Positions 47,231 to 59,836 of a stretch of 64,000 nt of DNA are shown here, in pieces. The notes beneath the pieces are model-generated. The model saw nothing but the letters and a program-made list of their open reading frames with translations, was not told where the DNA came from and ran no database searches. Source of the stretch: Vishniacozyma victoriae (lineage: Eukaryota > Basidiomycota > Tremellomycetes > Tremellales > Bulleribasidiaceae); NCBI GenBank assembly GCA_017654735.1, contig JADPYG010000088.1, positions 1,364,001 to 1,428,000 on the forward strand, in the 5' to 3' direction. Position 1 is the stretch's first letter; every line of letters begins with the position of its first letter. Made by a program: the position numbers and the translations under genes.

Positions 47231-47767
47231 TTTTGAGAGATTTGATTAGATGTTGAGGGCGCTCTGACCTCCTTTCGCGTTACGTTGGGGGTTTTCTGTA
47301 GATGATCAAGCCTCGATGATTGTCTTGGGGGACTTCAAGGACTGGAGACTAGGATATGTTGGATGCGTGCGGGTTGAGGGGTTGAAGATGAAGTTGAAGT
47401 ACTCTGTATCAAGAATTCACGTCGTAGTCCGAGCGCGCAAGATTCAATTGAACTCGATGTTTTGACCTCGTGATATTTCCTCGTGATAGTGATACTACCA
47501 GTGTGCTCCAGTAGGAGACCTATTTGATCGGGAGCTTGGTTGAAAGAGCGTAAAGAGACTGTTGACTGTCTGGATGTAAGGAGTACGAGTAAAGTAAGAG
47601 ATCTGCGTCCTACTCCTACCCGCACAAAGCGAACGCGCTTGGACCTCTCAGGAACGGGTTTCAAAGGTACAGTGTACTGGGACACTTACGTAAATGGGTT
47701 TTTGGTGGGTATAGTCTCATTGAATCACGCACTGATGACCATACATTAGACGATGAACAGATTGAAT
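47231..47767. promoter_or_regulatory. Divergent promoter region between ARF6 and PTH2
   Basis: 537 bp. Short ORFs only. Several GAGT/AAGAGAC words but no site that can be named. Confidence 0.4.
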
Positions 47768-48585
47768 ATGGCCTGTAAGCTATATCTGCCGGAGGTTCTG
47801 CCAGAAGCTGACGAGTAGCAATACTTTCCCCAGTGGTCATTTCCGTAGTGGCCTTTGCATTAGGTTATCAAGCTCGGACATATTTCACCTCCTCCCCACA
47901 AGCTGCCAAATCTATCCCTTCCTCGAGTACGAGCGGAACAGTAGACTTAACCGATAAACCCAAATCAAAGAACATCCCCACTTCAGGATCCGGCTCCGAC
48001 TCCGACTCTGAATCAGAATTAGATACAGATTCCGAAGCTGAAGATCTCGCTCTTGCACTCTCCTCAAACCCCCAATCTCTCAAACCAACTTCATTCGATG
48101 AAGTCAAATTAGTGTTGATCGTTAATGAGAGTCTTAAAATGACGAAAGGAAAGATTGCTGCTCAGGCTGGACATGCTACTTTATCTTGTGCTTTGATGAT
48201 GAAGGATGTAAATCCTAGGATGTATAAGCATTGGGAGAGGCATGGGTGAGTCTTTCTCTTCATCTTCGCTTGAAGAAGTCAAGGGTGGGGCTAATGATAG
48301 ACAACCCAAGATTGCATTGAAATGTAAGGATACAGAGGAATTGGAGATATTAGCGGCAAAAGCACGAAGCCTGAACTTGTGCGCGAGGACGATACAGGAT
48401 GCGTAAGTTGATCTCCACCAATATAGGGGGTCAGCTGATAGATAGCGGTCGAACACAGGTTGCTCCTGGCTCAAAGACGATATTGGGTATTGGGCCGTAA
48501 GTCATTAGCGTGAGAGGGGGGCTGATAGAGTAGAGGACCTGCTAAATTGATCAATCAAGTTACAGGCAAGCTCAAGCTTTTGTAG
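47768..48585 (+). CDS. PTH2: Peptidyl-tRNA hydrolase 2
   Basis: Releases peptides from drop-off peptidyl-tRNA; the anchored form is mitochondrial or ER-associated. The first exon is 7 nt (ATGGCCT); the second adds a membrane anchor, ILSPVVISVVAFALGYQART. A Ser/Asp/Glu linker (SGSGSDSDSESELDTDSE) precedes the PTH2 domain: VKLVLIVNESLKMTKGKIAA, QAGHATLSCALMMKD, GQPKIALKC, IQDAGRTQVAPGSKTILGIG and the end GKLKLL. Catalytic-site Lys, His and Asp positions (KMTKGKIAAQ, GHAT, QDAGRTQ) are kept. About 220 residues over four exons. Confidence 0.94.
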
Positions 48586-48788
48586 GCCGCGGATGGACTT
48601 TGGGGATAACTGACGCGCGTTCCGAGATGTTACTGTAATGTAGAGTACACTAAACAGGTCGGACGAAGCACAATGTCCGGAATGACGTGATGTTCAACGT
48701 ACAATGCATCATTACCCCTACTTTACTTCGTCAAACTAATTATTCCTAGTCCAGCCTAATGGTCTGACGGGCTGACGGCCTGGCCTAT

Positions 48789-49536
48789 CTAGAACTCATC
48801 CTCTCCCCCGCTTCCAAACCAACCAGAGTAAACCAATATAGTCCCATAGACCAATCCACCTCCTGCGATAGACATATAACATGCTGCAGGTTCAATTAAA
48901 GCGGAATGAGCAAGGAGGACGGGTAGTGCTAGGCCAGTCACCTGATTATTAGCTTATTTTCCCTTTAATTATATTCTCCTCTTGAAATGGTATTGGATAG
49001 AAGGGACTTACAACAAACATTCCAGTTAGGAATCGACCGAAATCGATATAAGCTGAATTCGTTTCCGAGTAATCGCCCGCATTCCCACATCTTGAGCAGA
49101 TGGAATTAGGTAGAGGTGCCATGACGAATGTGAGGGCTATTCATCAGCGCCCCCTCTTGTTCAGTCTCATCCTTGTCCTCCTTCACCCGATCCTGCTCTT
49201 CTGTCCTGTCCTCATAGCGTAGAGAGGTTCAAGTCGAGTAATGACATTAAGAAGAGAGAAGACGTACCGACTAGAAGTGGGAGCCAATTATTCCATAATG
49301 CGCAAGAGAGGATTACTAGCAAGAATCCAGCAGCCAGTACGAAAGCTAATAGGATGACAGCTGCAGGGTGAGTACGAGGATCAAATAGTGGCATAATGTT
49401 GATGTATGATTTAAGCAGTTGGTGGTCCGGGATAGACATGTACCCAAGGATTTGAAGGATAGACAAAGGAGGGTCGTGCGATGTTTGCGGGGCTTGGCTG
49501 GGCTGAGTGGGACTTACTCTTGAGTCCGAATGCCAT
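48789..49536 (-). CDS. VPS55: Vps55/LEPROT endosomal membrane protein
   Basis: Acts with Vps68 in late endosome to vacuole transport. Starts MAFGLKS, then spans AVILLAFVLAAGFLLVILSC, ALWNNWLPLLV, FVMAPLPNSIC, a Cys/Asn-rich loop and two more spans (GLALPVLLAHSALI, AGGGLVYGTILVYSGWFGS). APLPN and the G-F-L-L-V-I-L-S-C-A run are family hallmarks. Four spans, about 140 residues. Two introns exceed 100 nt. Confidence 0.93.
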
Positions 49537-49782
49537 GGTGGCTGATATTGATGTGTTGCTTATAAGTGTATAGAGTGCACTGAGTGAGGGTTACGAGTAT
49601 TGGGAGAGTGGAGGACGGTCAAGGGGATGAGTAGTTACTTCTTTGGGTAATTCCAACCCAGTCTACCAAGTCTCAAACCAAAATCTCGAAATCGTCTACT
49701 TCCTACACTAGACCTATATCTATATACCACACATATCTAAACCACTACGCCTTACGACATAAGGAGGATTACTGGAATCACG

Positions 49783-50609
49783 ATGTCTGGATCGTCTGTA
49801 TATAAGAGTCTTGCTGGTGTTATTGCTCGCCCGGGAAGATCGGCTGTTGCTTCGTCTTCAAGACATGCTTCGTGAGTCTCTTTCCGATCATGGACTTATG
49901 TCCCGCTACTCGCCAAGCTAGAGATGCGCTGTTTCTGAGCCTAGAAGCAACGGATACTAGACGTCTGCCAGTCACTTACAGACCTATCCGCTGCAATTGT
50001 CATCTATGCCCGCTAGAAGACTAGCTAACAACCAGGTCATCAACGCCCCGAGCCGCATCACCCGCTCAATCCCTACCTACCACGCCTACCCCCTCAACAC
50101 TCTCATTCCCACCCATCACACCCCTCCCCCACACTTCCAACCACGTAGCAACCCTCACACTCCACGCGCACCACCCATACGCCTTAGACTTATATACGAA
50201 TTTCGCCCATCATACCGCTCAATCCCTCAAGATCCCAACATCCAACTCAGCTTTCCTACCTACCTCCAAATCGCTGTATACGGTGTTGAAAGGTCCTTTC
50301 GTACATAAAAAGGCTCAAGAGAATTTCGAGAGGAGAACACATAAGAGGGCTATCAAGGTCTTTGATACCAATAAAGAAGTGTTGGACTTGTGGTTGAGGT
50401 ATTTAAAGAGAAACAGTATTGGTGGTGTGGGGATGAAGGCTACTGTTTGGGAGGATGTGGAATTTGGGTATTCGAGTAAAGAGGGAGAGATGATTAGTGA
50501 GAAATTGTCTGCGAGTGGGGATGATATTGAGAAAGCTGCCCAGAAGCTTGTAAAGGAGTTGACCGAGGGGGAAGCCAAGTCAGAGGCTGTCAAGGCGGCT
50601 GAGGCATAG
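49783..50609 (+). CDS. RSM10: Mitochondrial small-subunit ribosomal protein uS10m
   Basis: Homologue of yeast Rsm10. The first exon (MSGSSVYKSLAGVIARPGRS...) is a basic, Ser/Ala-rich import signal. A long intron of about 160 nt separates it from the S10 fold: ATLTLHAHHPYALDLYTNFA, FLPTSKSLYTVLKGPFVHKK, AQENFERRTHKRAIKVFDTN and VLDLWLRYLKRNSIGGVGMK. The Lys/Glu/Ala tail is an extension. Shares a 246 bp divergent promoter with VPS55. Confidence 0.92.
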
Positions 50610-50868
50610 ATCGAGTATGTAGAGATGCACACGATATTCATGCGGCAACGAGACCTAAGGAAGGATTGGGGCTATTCACACGCTCTCAAAAGTGGAATGG
50701 CGACACTCAAATACGCGATCATGGGCCAGACGAGTGTGCTTGTTCAGAGCGCAATATCACAGGATCACAGTGACGTCCTCACAGCGATAGTCAGGCCAGA
50801 CCACGCCATGACGTCCAGCCTCGATACTCGCAACACGTAGAGATACATTCGAACCCACAAATCTCCAT

Positions 50869-52029
50869 CTATGTCAATCCCCCCTCATCCTCCTCCAAAG
50901 CCTTCTTTATCCTCAAAAGAACTCCCGTCTTCCAATTATCCAACTTGGTAACCTGATCATATTGATAGATCTGAGCGGTATATCTCTCTACATCAGCCTC
51001 TTCGCATGCTTGCATGAGTTCATGGGCGAATTTAGCTTCGCGAGTCGAGGGGAAAGTGACGTCTTTCTGGGCGAAGGTCTGGAGTAGTCGGTTTGTCGTT
51101 ACTAGGTCCTGGCTATCAGCATTATTCCAACGACACTAACGGTGGAAGAGGAGAAAAGGCGGGTCGAGGGGTGGAGAGAAGGAGTGACTTACGCCCATTG
51201 CCATTGAACATAGAGCGGCACGGAGCCAGTATTCTTTAACAGAGTATTTCGTAAGTGCCGACGTAAGAGACCAATCGGCAACAGTCTGATACAGTTCCAT
51301 CGCACGGTGATATTCTCCAAGATCCCCAGAAAGCTCCGCTGCTTGTTGATAACATTGGTTTGCGGTACTATCCGTCAGCTTTCAGCTCCATGTCCGGGTT
51401 GGAAACATACGCATTGGCATCTTCTTGCTTATACCAATCTCCTGCTCTAACGAACGAATCTCGAGCTTTGCCAACATCTAGTCCGTCTTGTGCGTAGATT
51501 CCAGCAATCTGAAATTAGCCCAGTTGAAAGTGGAAGCAAGGGACATACCTCCTTCTCCCTATCTGCTGCCTGCCTAAAGTTACCAGCGTTGATCAAAAGC
51601 TTGATAGCTTGATGTAATGCTGATACAGCCGCTAATCATCAGCTCAGATCCCATACACGGGGACAGAAGCTGACCCTCGGGGTTGGTCTTCTTGTATGAC
51701 TTTGCGGCATTGTGGAAAGCGTTCATGGCGTCATTCTGCTCGTTTCCATGCGTACGGCATGCTGCCTCCCTAGATATCAGCTTTATTCATACTAGAACAG
51801 CTAATGCTGACCTTTCAAAAGCCTGTCCGGACTCATTCCACCTCTGCTCGACCTTGTATGCATTAGCAGCCTACTATCAGTTCTACTCTTGGCATTCCGT
51901 GAGTCAGCTTGCCTGCTGAAACAAATCCCCCGCTTCCTCCCATTTCGTGGAAGATGATCCGAACCATCCTACAGATGATGATCCCTTCTTCTCTGCTTTC
52001 GCCAATAGTTCGTCTCCTCTTGAAGGCAT
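50869..52029 (-). CDS. SEC17: Alpha-SNAP Sec17
   Basis: Adaptor that recruits NSF/Sec18 to SNARE complexes after fusion. Starts MPSRGDELLAKAEKKGSSS; the following exons encode TPR-like helices: WEEAGDLFQQAANAYKVEQR, AACRTHGNEQNDAMNAFHNA, AIKLLINAGNFRQAADREKE, IAGIYAQDGLDVGKARDSFV, CYQQAAELSGDLGEYHRAME and VTKLDNWKTGVLLRIKKALE, ending EEDEGGLT. The C-terminal LLxxK region that stimulates Sec18 is present. About 295 residues, seven or more exons. Confidence 0.95.
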
Positions 52030-52245
52030 TGTGTATGGTGTCCAGCTAGGTAACGCTGGAGCAGTGTAGGTGGTGACGCACTGAGAGGTGGCGATTTGGA
52101 GACCCCAGATGCTTCGGGAATATTCTAAGTCCGCTGACTAAGATTGGAGGTGGCGGCTCGACTGATCAAGTGGGTGTGTACTCTACACTATATACTGTAG
52201 CTAGCTATACCTTGTTGATCTATCATATACTGATATACATTCATT

Positions 52246-53250
52246 ATGGCATCGCATTTAGCACACATCTTGTGAGTTATCCGTACAATCCTTGAGAGAT
52301 CCAACTAACAAATCAGCGGTACAGAACAAGATAGAGTAAACTGCTCGTTCTACCTCAAAATAGGAGCATGTCGACATGGAGATAGATGCTCAAGGTATGT
52401 CAGCTTCTCCATACAGTACAAGGATATAGCTGACGAATAGAAAACATATCAAACCACAATACTCTCAAACAGTCCTTTTCCCCAACGTATACAACAATCC
52501 AGCACATACACCCGCAGGAGCACGCATGTCCCCAGCTCAACTTCAAGCAAACTTTGATGCATTCTACGAGGATTTCTTCATGTAAGTCTTCCTCTCTTCT
52601 CCTTGCCAGTCTCAGATGAAACAGATAGCTAACAAAAAAGTGAGCTGTGTAAATATGGAAATCTACAAGAAATGCACGTTTGCGATAATGTAGGAGATCA
52701 CCTCATGGGGAACGTTTACGCTCGATACGAATATGAAGCGGAATCAGCGAAATGTTTAGAAAACTTGAATGATAGGTGGTATGCTATGCGACCACTTTTA
52801 GCGGAATTGAGTCCAGTCAGCGATTTTAGGGAAAGTTGTTGTAGGCAGAATGAAATGGGGGAATGTAAACGTGAAGGGTGAGTCTATATTCCTTTTCTTC
52901 CTTTCTCTACACGTCTTCCTGACTCTCCGCCTCCTTCTGACCTCTTCCCTTTCATTTTCCTCAGATCGCAATAACAGTCACTTCATTGGCAACAGTGGAC
53001 AGAGCTGACAGACAGATTCTGCAACTTCATGCACCTCTGCCACCCAACACCATCCCTCGTAAAATCACTCCAAGCATCTCAGCGCTTATCGAGAAGAAAC
53101 GCAGCAGCAGAAGCAGCAGCGGAAGGAGCTTCAAAAGGAGGTGAATTGGGATGGACACCGGGTGGAGCAAAAGGTGGTGCGGGAGCTAGTTGGCAGCCTA
53201 GGAATGGGGGTGGTGGGGGTGGGGACGCATGGGAACCTAGAAGAAGATAG
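52246..53250 (+). CDS. U2AF1: U2 snRNP auxiliary factor small subunit U2AF35
   Basis: Recognises the AG of the 3' splice site. [20 protein letters not shown] leads into zinc finger 1 ([20 protein letters not shown]), the pseudo-RRM ([57 protein letters not shown]) and zinc finger 2 ([20 protein letters not shown]). The C-terminus is Gly/Arg-rich with few RS dipeptides. About 230 residues over four exons. The last intron (52878-53015, 138 nt) lies inside zinc finger 2 and holds an upstream acceptor that would introduce a stop. Confidence 0.95.
52878..53015 (+). promoter_or_regulatory. U2AF35 intron 3 with a poison acceptor
   Basis: A long pyrimidine tract with CTGAC elements at about 52918 and 52938 leads to TCAG at 52964. 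Splicing there gives Gly-Ser-Gln-stop. The productive acceptor is GACAG at 53015, preceded by GCTGAC. Confidence 0.6.
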
Positions 53251-53465
53251 AGAATTGAAAGATACGATACGTCGTTCTGAGCATTGTAGATATTATAGCA
53301 TGTATGTCATTCATAGTTCCGCTTTTGAGGTGTGATTGCAGCATGCCGTCGGCCTGATCTTGATTCATTACTGTCGTCCGTGTTGGACAATTGGGCTATG
53401 CGATGCATGCGACTCGACGACTGTCGTGATATTGAAAGTACAGACAACAATGAAGTGATAACTAA

Positions 53466-55227
53466 TTACATGACGATCCCCAGCACCTCATCCTCATCCT
53501 CATCGCTAGCCTCTTCCTCCACTTCTATGGGGGTAGGTGAAGACTGACGAGAGAGCTTACCGGTACCATCACTCTTCTCATCGCCATCATCAGACACCTC
53601 CGACCCCTCATGCTCACTATCCTCTTCACGCTCGCTATCCGACTCTGGATCCGCAGGCGTCCCATGATCAAATTCAATGAAGGCACTCTGCTCTTCGAAT
53701 CCTCCTTCCACTGGAACATCCCCTTGGGTATCCGTGACGAACTCCTGATCAGCCTCCAACCCTTCCTTCTTGGCTTCCTTTTCATTCTCTGCTCGAAGGA
53801 TATGTTGAAGACCACATGTGATTCCCTTGGAACAAACACCCTTGGACCGCCACTCCCCACATTCCCATACGTGCATCTCTGGACATGTTCCAGCTTCACG
53901 ATCACACCATCCTCCCCTAGCAAACCGCTCACAGACGGGTGCATTGTCTGCGACTTTGACATGTGGGTAGATACAGGCATCGCCGTTCCGGCAAGATGCT
54001 GTAGATTGGAAATGGATACAGCTTGGGGTGTTGTGGGGTGAGGTGATGTGGGAGAGGGGACAGCTTGAAGCTGTATTTGGGCAGGTGGCGCGGAGGAATC
54101 TGGGGCAAATGGCGACTCGGGCTGGGTCGTGGGAGAATGGGCATGTCAGCGCTCGGTTGCAGCGGCCTGTTAGTATGGTAGTCAGTGTTCATGTGAGCCC
54201 CGATGGTGGCAGTAGTGGAATGTTGTTGGAAGTCGGAGTCGGTTGAAGGTCGAGATGGGAAGAAGCAACGCGTCAGTGACCCTTGCTTCCAACGCGGTGA
54301 ACGCACCCGTCTTCGTAAAGTACCGACAAGGCAGCTTCGTTGAAGCCCTACGAATGAGCTCTTGAGTCCGACCCATTAGAACTAGCTCACCGTCGATCCG
54401 AGGAGACCAAATTGCCTTTACTAGTCCGCCTATATTTCTGACCGGCGTACGCAACTGATTTCCTCGTTGGCGTCCCTGTGGGTGATGTCGTGGGTGCAAG
54501 TTCTGGAGAATCAGCTTAAGCGGAGACCGAGACACAACCAGCTTACCCCCTATCCTGGTGAGTTTGGATCCTCCTTCTTCGAATTGGAAGATGACGCCGT
54601 CGATTACTACGCGATTTGAACCTGAAGGGCCGGATGTTGAGTTGAGGACTTGGATTTGAGGTGGGACCTTTGGTTGGCGAGGAAGGCGGGGCTTAGATGC
54701 AAGGTCATTGCTGATCATCAGTGTCGCCTTGAAAACCGTTATGAGGGATAAAGTACCTTTTCTGAACAGTCATCAAACTCATATTTCCTCCTTTACTAGT
54801 TTTCTTGACCCAGCTCTCCTTTTCGGGAGACACCTCTCTTCCTTTCCCCTTGATCGCCCCACTTCCCTCAGCTTCAGATTCCTCAGGCGAGACTTCCCCC
54901 TCTTCCCTGCCTGTTTCCTTGATAACAGGAGTGGCGGCTTTGACAACAGAAGGGGAGAGCTTGCTTTGTCTTAGATCCAATGCGTATCCACCTCTCCCTC
55001 TCCCCCTGGATCTACCTCTAGGTGCCCCTCTTGATGCATATGGATGAGGTCTTGCTGTCGGGTAGGAAGAGGGGCGTGATGGTCCGCTTTGTCCGTGTCG
55101 AGAGATTGCTCCTGGTTGATCAGCTCTTGATGTCCTAGCTTGATTGATCAGGACCGGCGAGCTTACCTGATAATTTTGCTATCTCTTGTTGTATCAACCT
55201 CTTCTGTTTGTCTGCTGCGCTCTCCAT
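53466..55227 (-). CDS. Five-CCCH zinc finger protein, ZC3H3-like
   Basis: Starts MESAADKQKRLIQQEIAKL; Arg/Gly-rich segment next (SRGRGRGGYALDLRQ), then a segment VVIDGVIFQFEEGGSKLTRI that also precedes the fingers in ZC3H3. Five tandem CCCH fingers follow: CRYFTKTGRCNRALTCPFSH (C-x8-C-x5-C-x3-H), CPRFLRATCPNTASSCPLSH, CIHFQSTASCRNGDACIYPH, CERFARGGWCDREAGTCPEM-H and CGEWRSKGVCSKGITCGLQH. The acidic C-terminus is Ser/Asp/Glu-rich. The first finger is split by an intron. Human ZC3H3 takes part in nuclear polyadenylation and mRNA export; same role here is inference. About 490 residues. Confidence 0.86.
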
Positions 55228-55502
55228 GATGCTGATAGGTGATGGACGCAAGATGGTGATGATATAAAGTAGAGTATATCAGCTGGAATCAACCTTTGTT
55301 ACCTCAATATAAGCTGTTAAACCCTTGTGTCATTTAAGCGAATATTGCGGTGGAGGTGGTCCACTCTTAAAAAGGTCAAAGCGCGCTCATTTCCAGTTAA
55401 ATTAGGAGCCATCAAAAAAGGATTCTCATGCATTCTCTTTCTGATTTCTTTTCCTTCTCTATCATCACTCTCAATATCATTATAGAGGACATACGCCCTA
55501 CA
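55228..55502. promoter_or_regulatory. Divergent promoter between the CCCH and REC8 genes
   Basis: 275 bp with ATATAAAG at about 55261 and a second AT-rich block at 55415-55500. Confidence 0.45.
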
Positions 55503-58265
55503 ATGTTCTTCTCAGAAGATCTACTGAGTAGTAAGAAAGGCTCGTACGTTATTCTCCCATCAAAACAAGGAAGGGCGTGGTCGCTGATCTCATTTCCCTT
55601 CCTTCCGTATTTTTAGTTTCGGTATCATCTGGTATGTCAGCTATCAAGATCCCTTCTTAGGTATGAGCTGATGACAGGCTTGCCGCTACACTGGGACCCA
55701 AGACCAAGAGGATCACTCGAAAACAACTTACTGGAGTTGATTTAACCAAGACTTGCGAATTGATCGCTGAACCCCCTGAACCACTCGCATTGAGGTTAAG
55801 CGGATGTCTACTTGTTGGAGTAGCTAGGTCAGCTGTTGAGGCCATTCGAGATGCCACGAGCTAATGATCAGGGTATATAATCAGAATTATGATCTCTTTT
55901 ATACCGTACGCCCCTTCCACCTTTGGTGGCAAGACTGATGTGTGTAGGATGTGACCAAATTCCATTCCGACCTCCGAAGGATGGTCCTTACCGACTTTGG
56001 AGCACCAATTGGTCCAGGAGGTCAACCAGTCGGTCTCGACTTAGCGGGTGATGGGAAAGCAAGGTGAGCTCCCTCGTCCGAGTCAGACCTGGGGGATTGC
56101 AGCTGATAAGCAGGATCGATCAGATCACTTTCGGGGGCGAAGATGCTTCGTGGCTCACCAACCTCAATTCTGATTTCATCAATATGGTCAGTATCCCGCT
56201 ACGCTCTGAATGTGCTGATGAGTAGAGGTGGAATCATCCAGGTTTCGTTTCCAGAGATCGACAAGCTTCCACCCAGCTCTCCTCAATAGGTTCGCGAAAT
56301 ACTCAAGAAACCGATTCAGACGTATCGGATAGCGAGGAAGATGATGATAGTAGTGTAGACGATGCTGAAAGACCTCGACGAAAGCGAAAGAGTAGTAAGA
56401 ACTGTAAGTTTCCTCCCTCGAATTAAGGAGGAAAGCTGATATAAGTCCCTTCTTCCCCTGGTGGGAAAAGAATGAGGCCTTCTTCTATCCCATTCCCGAG
56501 TAGTCAGGATGATATCCCTATTGATATAGGCCCTGAGGGGTTATTCGGCGACATCTTCCCTGATCCCGACTTTCCCTCTAGTAGTCCTATTGGTCACCTC
56601 GCATCCGATATTCCAGGTCCGGACGTTGATATGCCGTACGTTTACCCGATAAACCGGAGCTGACCATAGTGATATCGAAGGACAGACTACTCCACGACCC
56701 CAGTCCATGGAGCCCAATGGCGAGAATGGCGACAAAGTCCCGCCGCATGGGAGTTTAGCTTCACTTGAAGAAGTTGATGGTTTGATCGAACCAGAAAAGA
56801 AGAAGAAAAAGGCCAAAAAGGCTAAGAAGATTAAAGTTGATGAAGTAAGCTGCCGGTCCTTCAAGGTCAAGCTGACGAGCAGAACCTTGAGATTGGATAT
56901 GACGCTCTCAAGGACGTCAGCTACGCCGAGAGAATGAGTGAAGAGCGAGCCAAGATGAGGAGTAAAGAACGAAGTAACGTGGTTGATGATCGAGCTACTG
57001 CGTTGGTGGATGGCGGAGGGAACTGGATCAATTGTCAGCTTTTATGTCTACCGCCTGAAAGGAGCAAGAGCTGACATACAGTTTTCAATTCCGAGATGGA
57101 AGAGCTCTTTGCGACTTGTAGTCGACCTGGGAAATTCAAATGGGAGTCGGATCAGCAAATCAATGGCGGAACAAAGTATCATGAACAGAAACATGATGAG
57201 GTGATTGTCGAGCCTGAGAATCAAGATCCATTCGGGCCGGATGTGACTGGTCCTGGTCAAGATACGGTAAGTCCCCAAATGTGTTGAGTTGTAAATAGCT
57301 GAACATTAGACATACGTCGATGTGAGTGCTCTGCTATGAGTAGTGTCGTTTCTGATATTCAGCAATGGCATGATATCGAGATACCTATCCAACCTGAAGA
57401 TCCCCCAGAGATGGCTCGAAGGGATGATGATACTCAGAGAGCTCCACTGGAACCACCTCTCCCGGCAAGCCATGTCCCTTGTACAAGAACGCCATACTGA
57501 TCAGACAGTGGGCAAACGAAGCATTCGACGACAGCAGCGATGGTGCCGGTACGTCCCCCTGCCAACTCTCACTGATTTCAGGACCCGATCTGGGAGGATT
57601 CACCCCAGGATCCAGGTTGAGTAACATGACTCCCTTGGAACGAAAAATTCGAAACAGCAGCGGCAGGCATTCCCTCGCTACCGGTGGACGAATCGGTCGA
57701 GAGAGGTCCGAATCCGTCCTTGGAGATAGGATTACCGAACCGGTTCAACTGGTCTCGGATGAGAATGCCGACGATTACGATCGTATGTTCCCTGATCTCG
57801 ATGTGACTGATAAACAGTCGAGGGCGAAGGGTTTAATCCTGGAAATTTACCTGCTAGTCAGATGCGAGGGGAGTTGCCCGAAGCTTTTCAACCTCATATG
57901 TTGGCTTCGTTGGAGATTCAATGTCGTGATTTCATGGCGTAAGCTATGGTGTCACTTGCTGCGGTACAAGCTGACGAGTAGATTCACCGAACGAAAGATG
58001 CTCCAAGAAGGAAAGTCTGAATTGACTTTTGACAAGATCGTCGAGGTCGACTCGACCAAGAAAGTCGCTGCACTTGCTTTTGTGAGTCGTACACCACTTT
58101 AAGTAGGCTGAGCTGAACATCAGTATAATTGCCTAAGTACGATTAGCTGTCGGGTAAAGTCCAAGCAATAGCTGACTCACAGCTCTCGCTACCAAGAAGA
58201 TCCTTTCCGTCTCCCAACCAACTCCATGGGAATCCATCACCCTCAAATTCAGCGTCGAAGTGTGA
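55503..58265 (+). CDS. REC8: Meiotic cohesin kleisin Rec8
   Basis: Alpha-kleisin of the Rad21/Rec8 family. MFFSEDLLSSKKGSFGIIWL, then AATLGPK and AEPPEPLALRLSGCLLVGVA, is the SMC3-binding N-terminal domain; FFSEDLL...FGIIWLAATLG and the LIAEP-PEPLALRLS signature favour Rec8 over Scc1. The middle is disordered, with separase-type acidic/Arg stretches (DDAERPRRKRK, SPLERKIRN-like). The C-terminal winged helix that binds SMC1 reads SELTFDKIVEVDSTKKVAAL, then LATKKILSVSQ and ends TLKFSVEV. An upstream in-frame Met at 55428 is ignored. About 14 exons. TATAAA lies near 55262, between this and the divergent CCCH gene. Confidence 0.9.
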
Positions 58266-58530
58266 ACAGCGTCCGATAAAATCATCAAGTCAAGTCGTGT
58301 TGTATGTGGTACCATCATCATCATTCAGATTCCTGCTTTCAGTTGTGATTAGTTTTCTCCACATTCCATCCATTTCACTTCATCGCAATTGCTCGCCGCA
58401 TCGCATCATCCCATGCTTCTTAATTTCATCATTACATGCAGCCTGATGGCTTACTTTATGTATGTATGTGTACAACCTAAAATCAGCACCGCCTCGCCCC
58501 GAGATAAGTGCTTACAGATTACTCTATTCT

Positions 58531-59836
58531 CTATGTTGGCCTGACAGCTGGACTCGGGATAGTCACCCTTGGACTTAGTGGTTTTCGAATTACGTCTCCA
58601 AAGAGATCATCCTCTCTGGGCCGAGCTTGGATCTTTGCCATCCTCGCGCTTTCTGCTTGACGATCCGTTTCCTGTTTTCGCTTAATATACCTGTCATCAG
58701 CTCCAATCAGTCCATTCTGAAAAAGACCCACAAAGCAGACCCAGGGACTTTCTCAGGATTAGTACACCCCTTCAATCTCTTATCCACTTCCTTCACTTTC
58801 TTCATATCCATCTCCCCAACCGCCTCAATAATCCCAGCAACCTCCTTGATGATTTCCAGAGTCCTATCCCTAGTTGACCCAAAGGGTGATTCTCCATTAT
58901 CTTCTTCCATTGGCTCATCATCTCCATATTTCCAATCTAGGTATGAACCCACTAAATCGCGCGAGGAGAGGTACCAGCACGCCATGGAGATTTGTGAGGG
59001 GGAGTGTGTGAATTCAAGATCTGTTAATCGGGATTTGTGCAGGTATTCAAGGGCTTGTGGAAGGGAGGATTGAATCAAGTCGGTATTTGCGTTTGGAGGT
59101 GACTGACATTAGTGCACGTCCAAATATCAACATGGAGAGCGAACTTGATATTCCAGACCCCAACCTCTTAATGCCTTCTCAGGACCTCTTATCCAGAATT
59201 CAAATCCAAGTGATTGGGCCAGTAAGAATTCCGTATCGAGGATATCCGCCTGTGTTAATCCTTTAAATTTAGGAGTAAACACATCGAGTGGGACCGGGAA
59301 ATTCGTAGTCTTCGCGGCCAAAAACAAACAGGTTGGCCTAAAAGTCAGCTTTACAACGTTAGAGATGAGAAGGGACTCACATCATAGTCTTCGGATGCCA
59401 TTCCATTACATTATTCTTAAGGTAGAATCGCTTCATATATCCAATAGCAGTTGATTCCACTACTTCTGGTAATCCGAATCCTTTCCTACAGATAGCAGAG
59501 ATTTGGGTAGTATAAAAATGAAGTAGGAGTAATTCATCTTCGACCGAGAGGTAAGTCGTTGCTGGGGGAGGTTGAAATTCGTGTCCCATCTCTTTTTGCG
59601 CTGCCTATGGGATTAGCTTTCGGCCCCAGAAAACTTGAGCAGAGGGACGAATATACCTTCTCAAGTTCGGAATTCCTGGTAAAGACCTCTACTGATTTCG
59701 CGTTCAATTCAGCTCGAATTGCAGAAAGCTGAGTAGGGGAGTATCGCCAATTCCTATATTGAGAAGTTTGATGATACGGTGTAGGTCCTGGAGCGAGGCT
59801 TGATGGCCCTGCCTGAGGGGAATCGCCCATGCTCAT
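58531..59836 (-). CDS. CCL1: Cyclin H (TFIIH/CAK cyclin)
   Basis: Partner of Cdk7/Kin28 in TFIIH, needed for RNA polymerase II CTD phosphorylation. MSMGDSPQAGPSS is followed by NWRYSPTQLSAIRAELNAKS, the N-terminal helix of cyclin H. Cyclin box: VEDELLLLHFYTTQISAICR, STAIGYMKRFYLKNNVMEWH, PTCLFLAAKTTNFPVPLDVF, ILDTEFLLAQSLGFEFWIRG; second box: YSPSQISMACWYL-like HSPSQISMACWYLSSRDLVG. KRFYLKNNVMEWHPK matches cyclin H (YFKRFYLNNSVMEYHP) better than cyclin C or K. About 380 residues, five or six exons. The start is Met 59836 or 59830. Confidence 0.9.
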
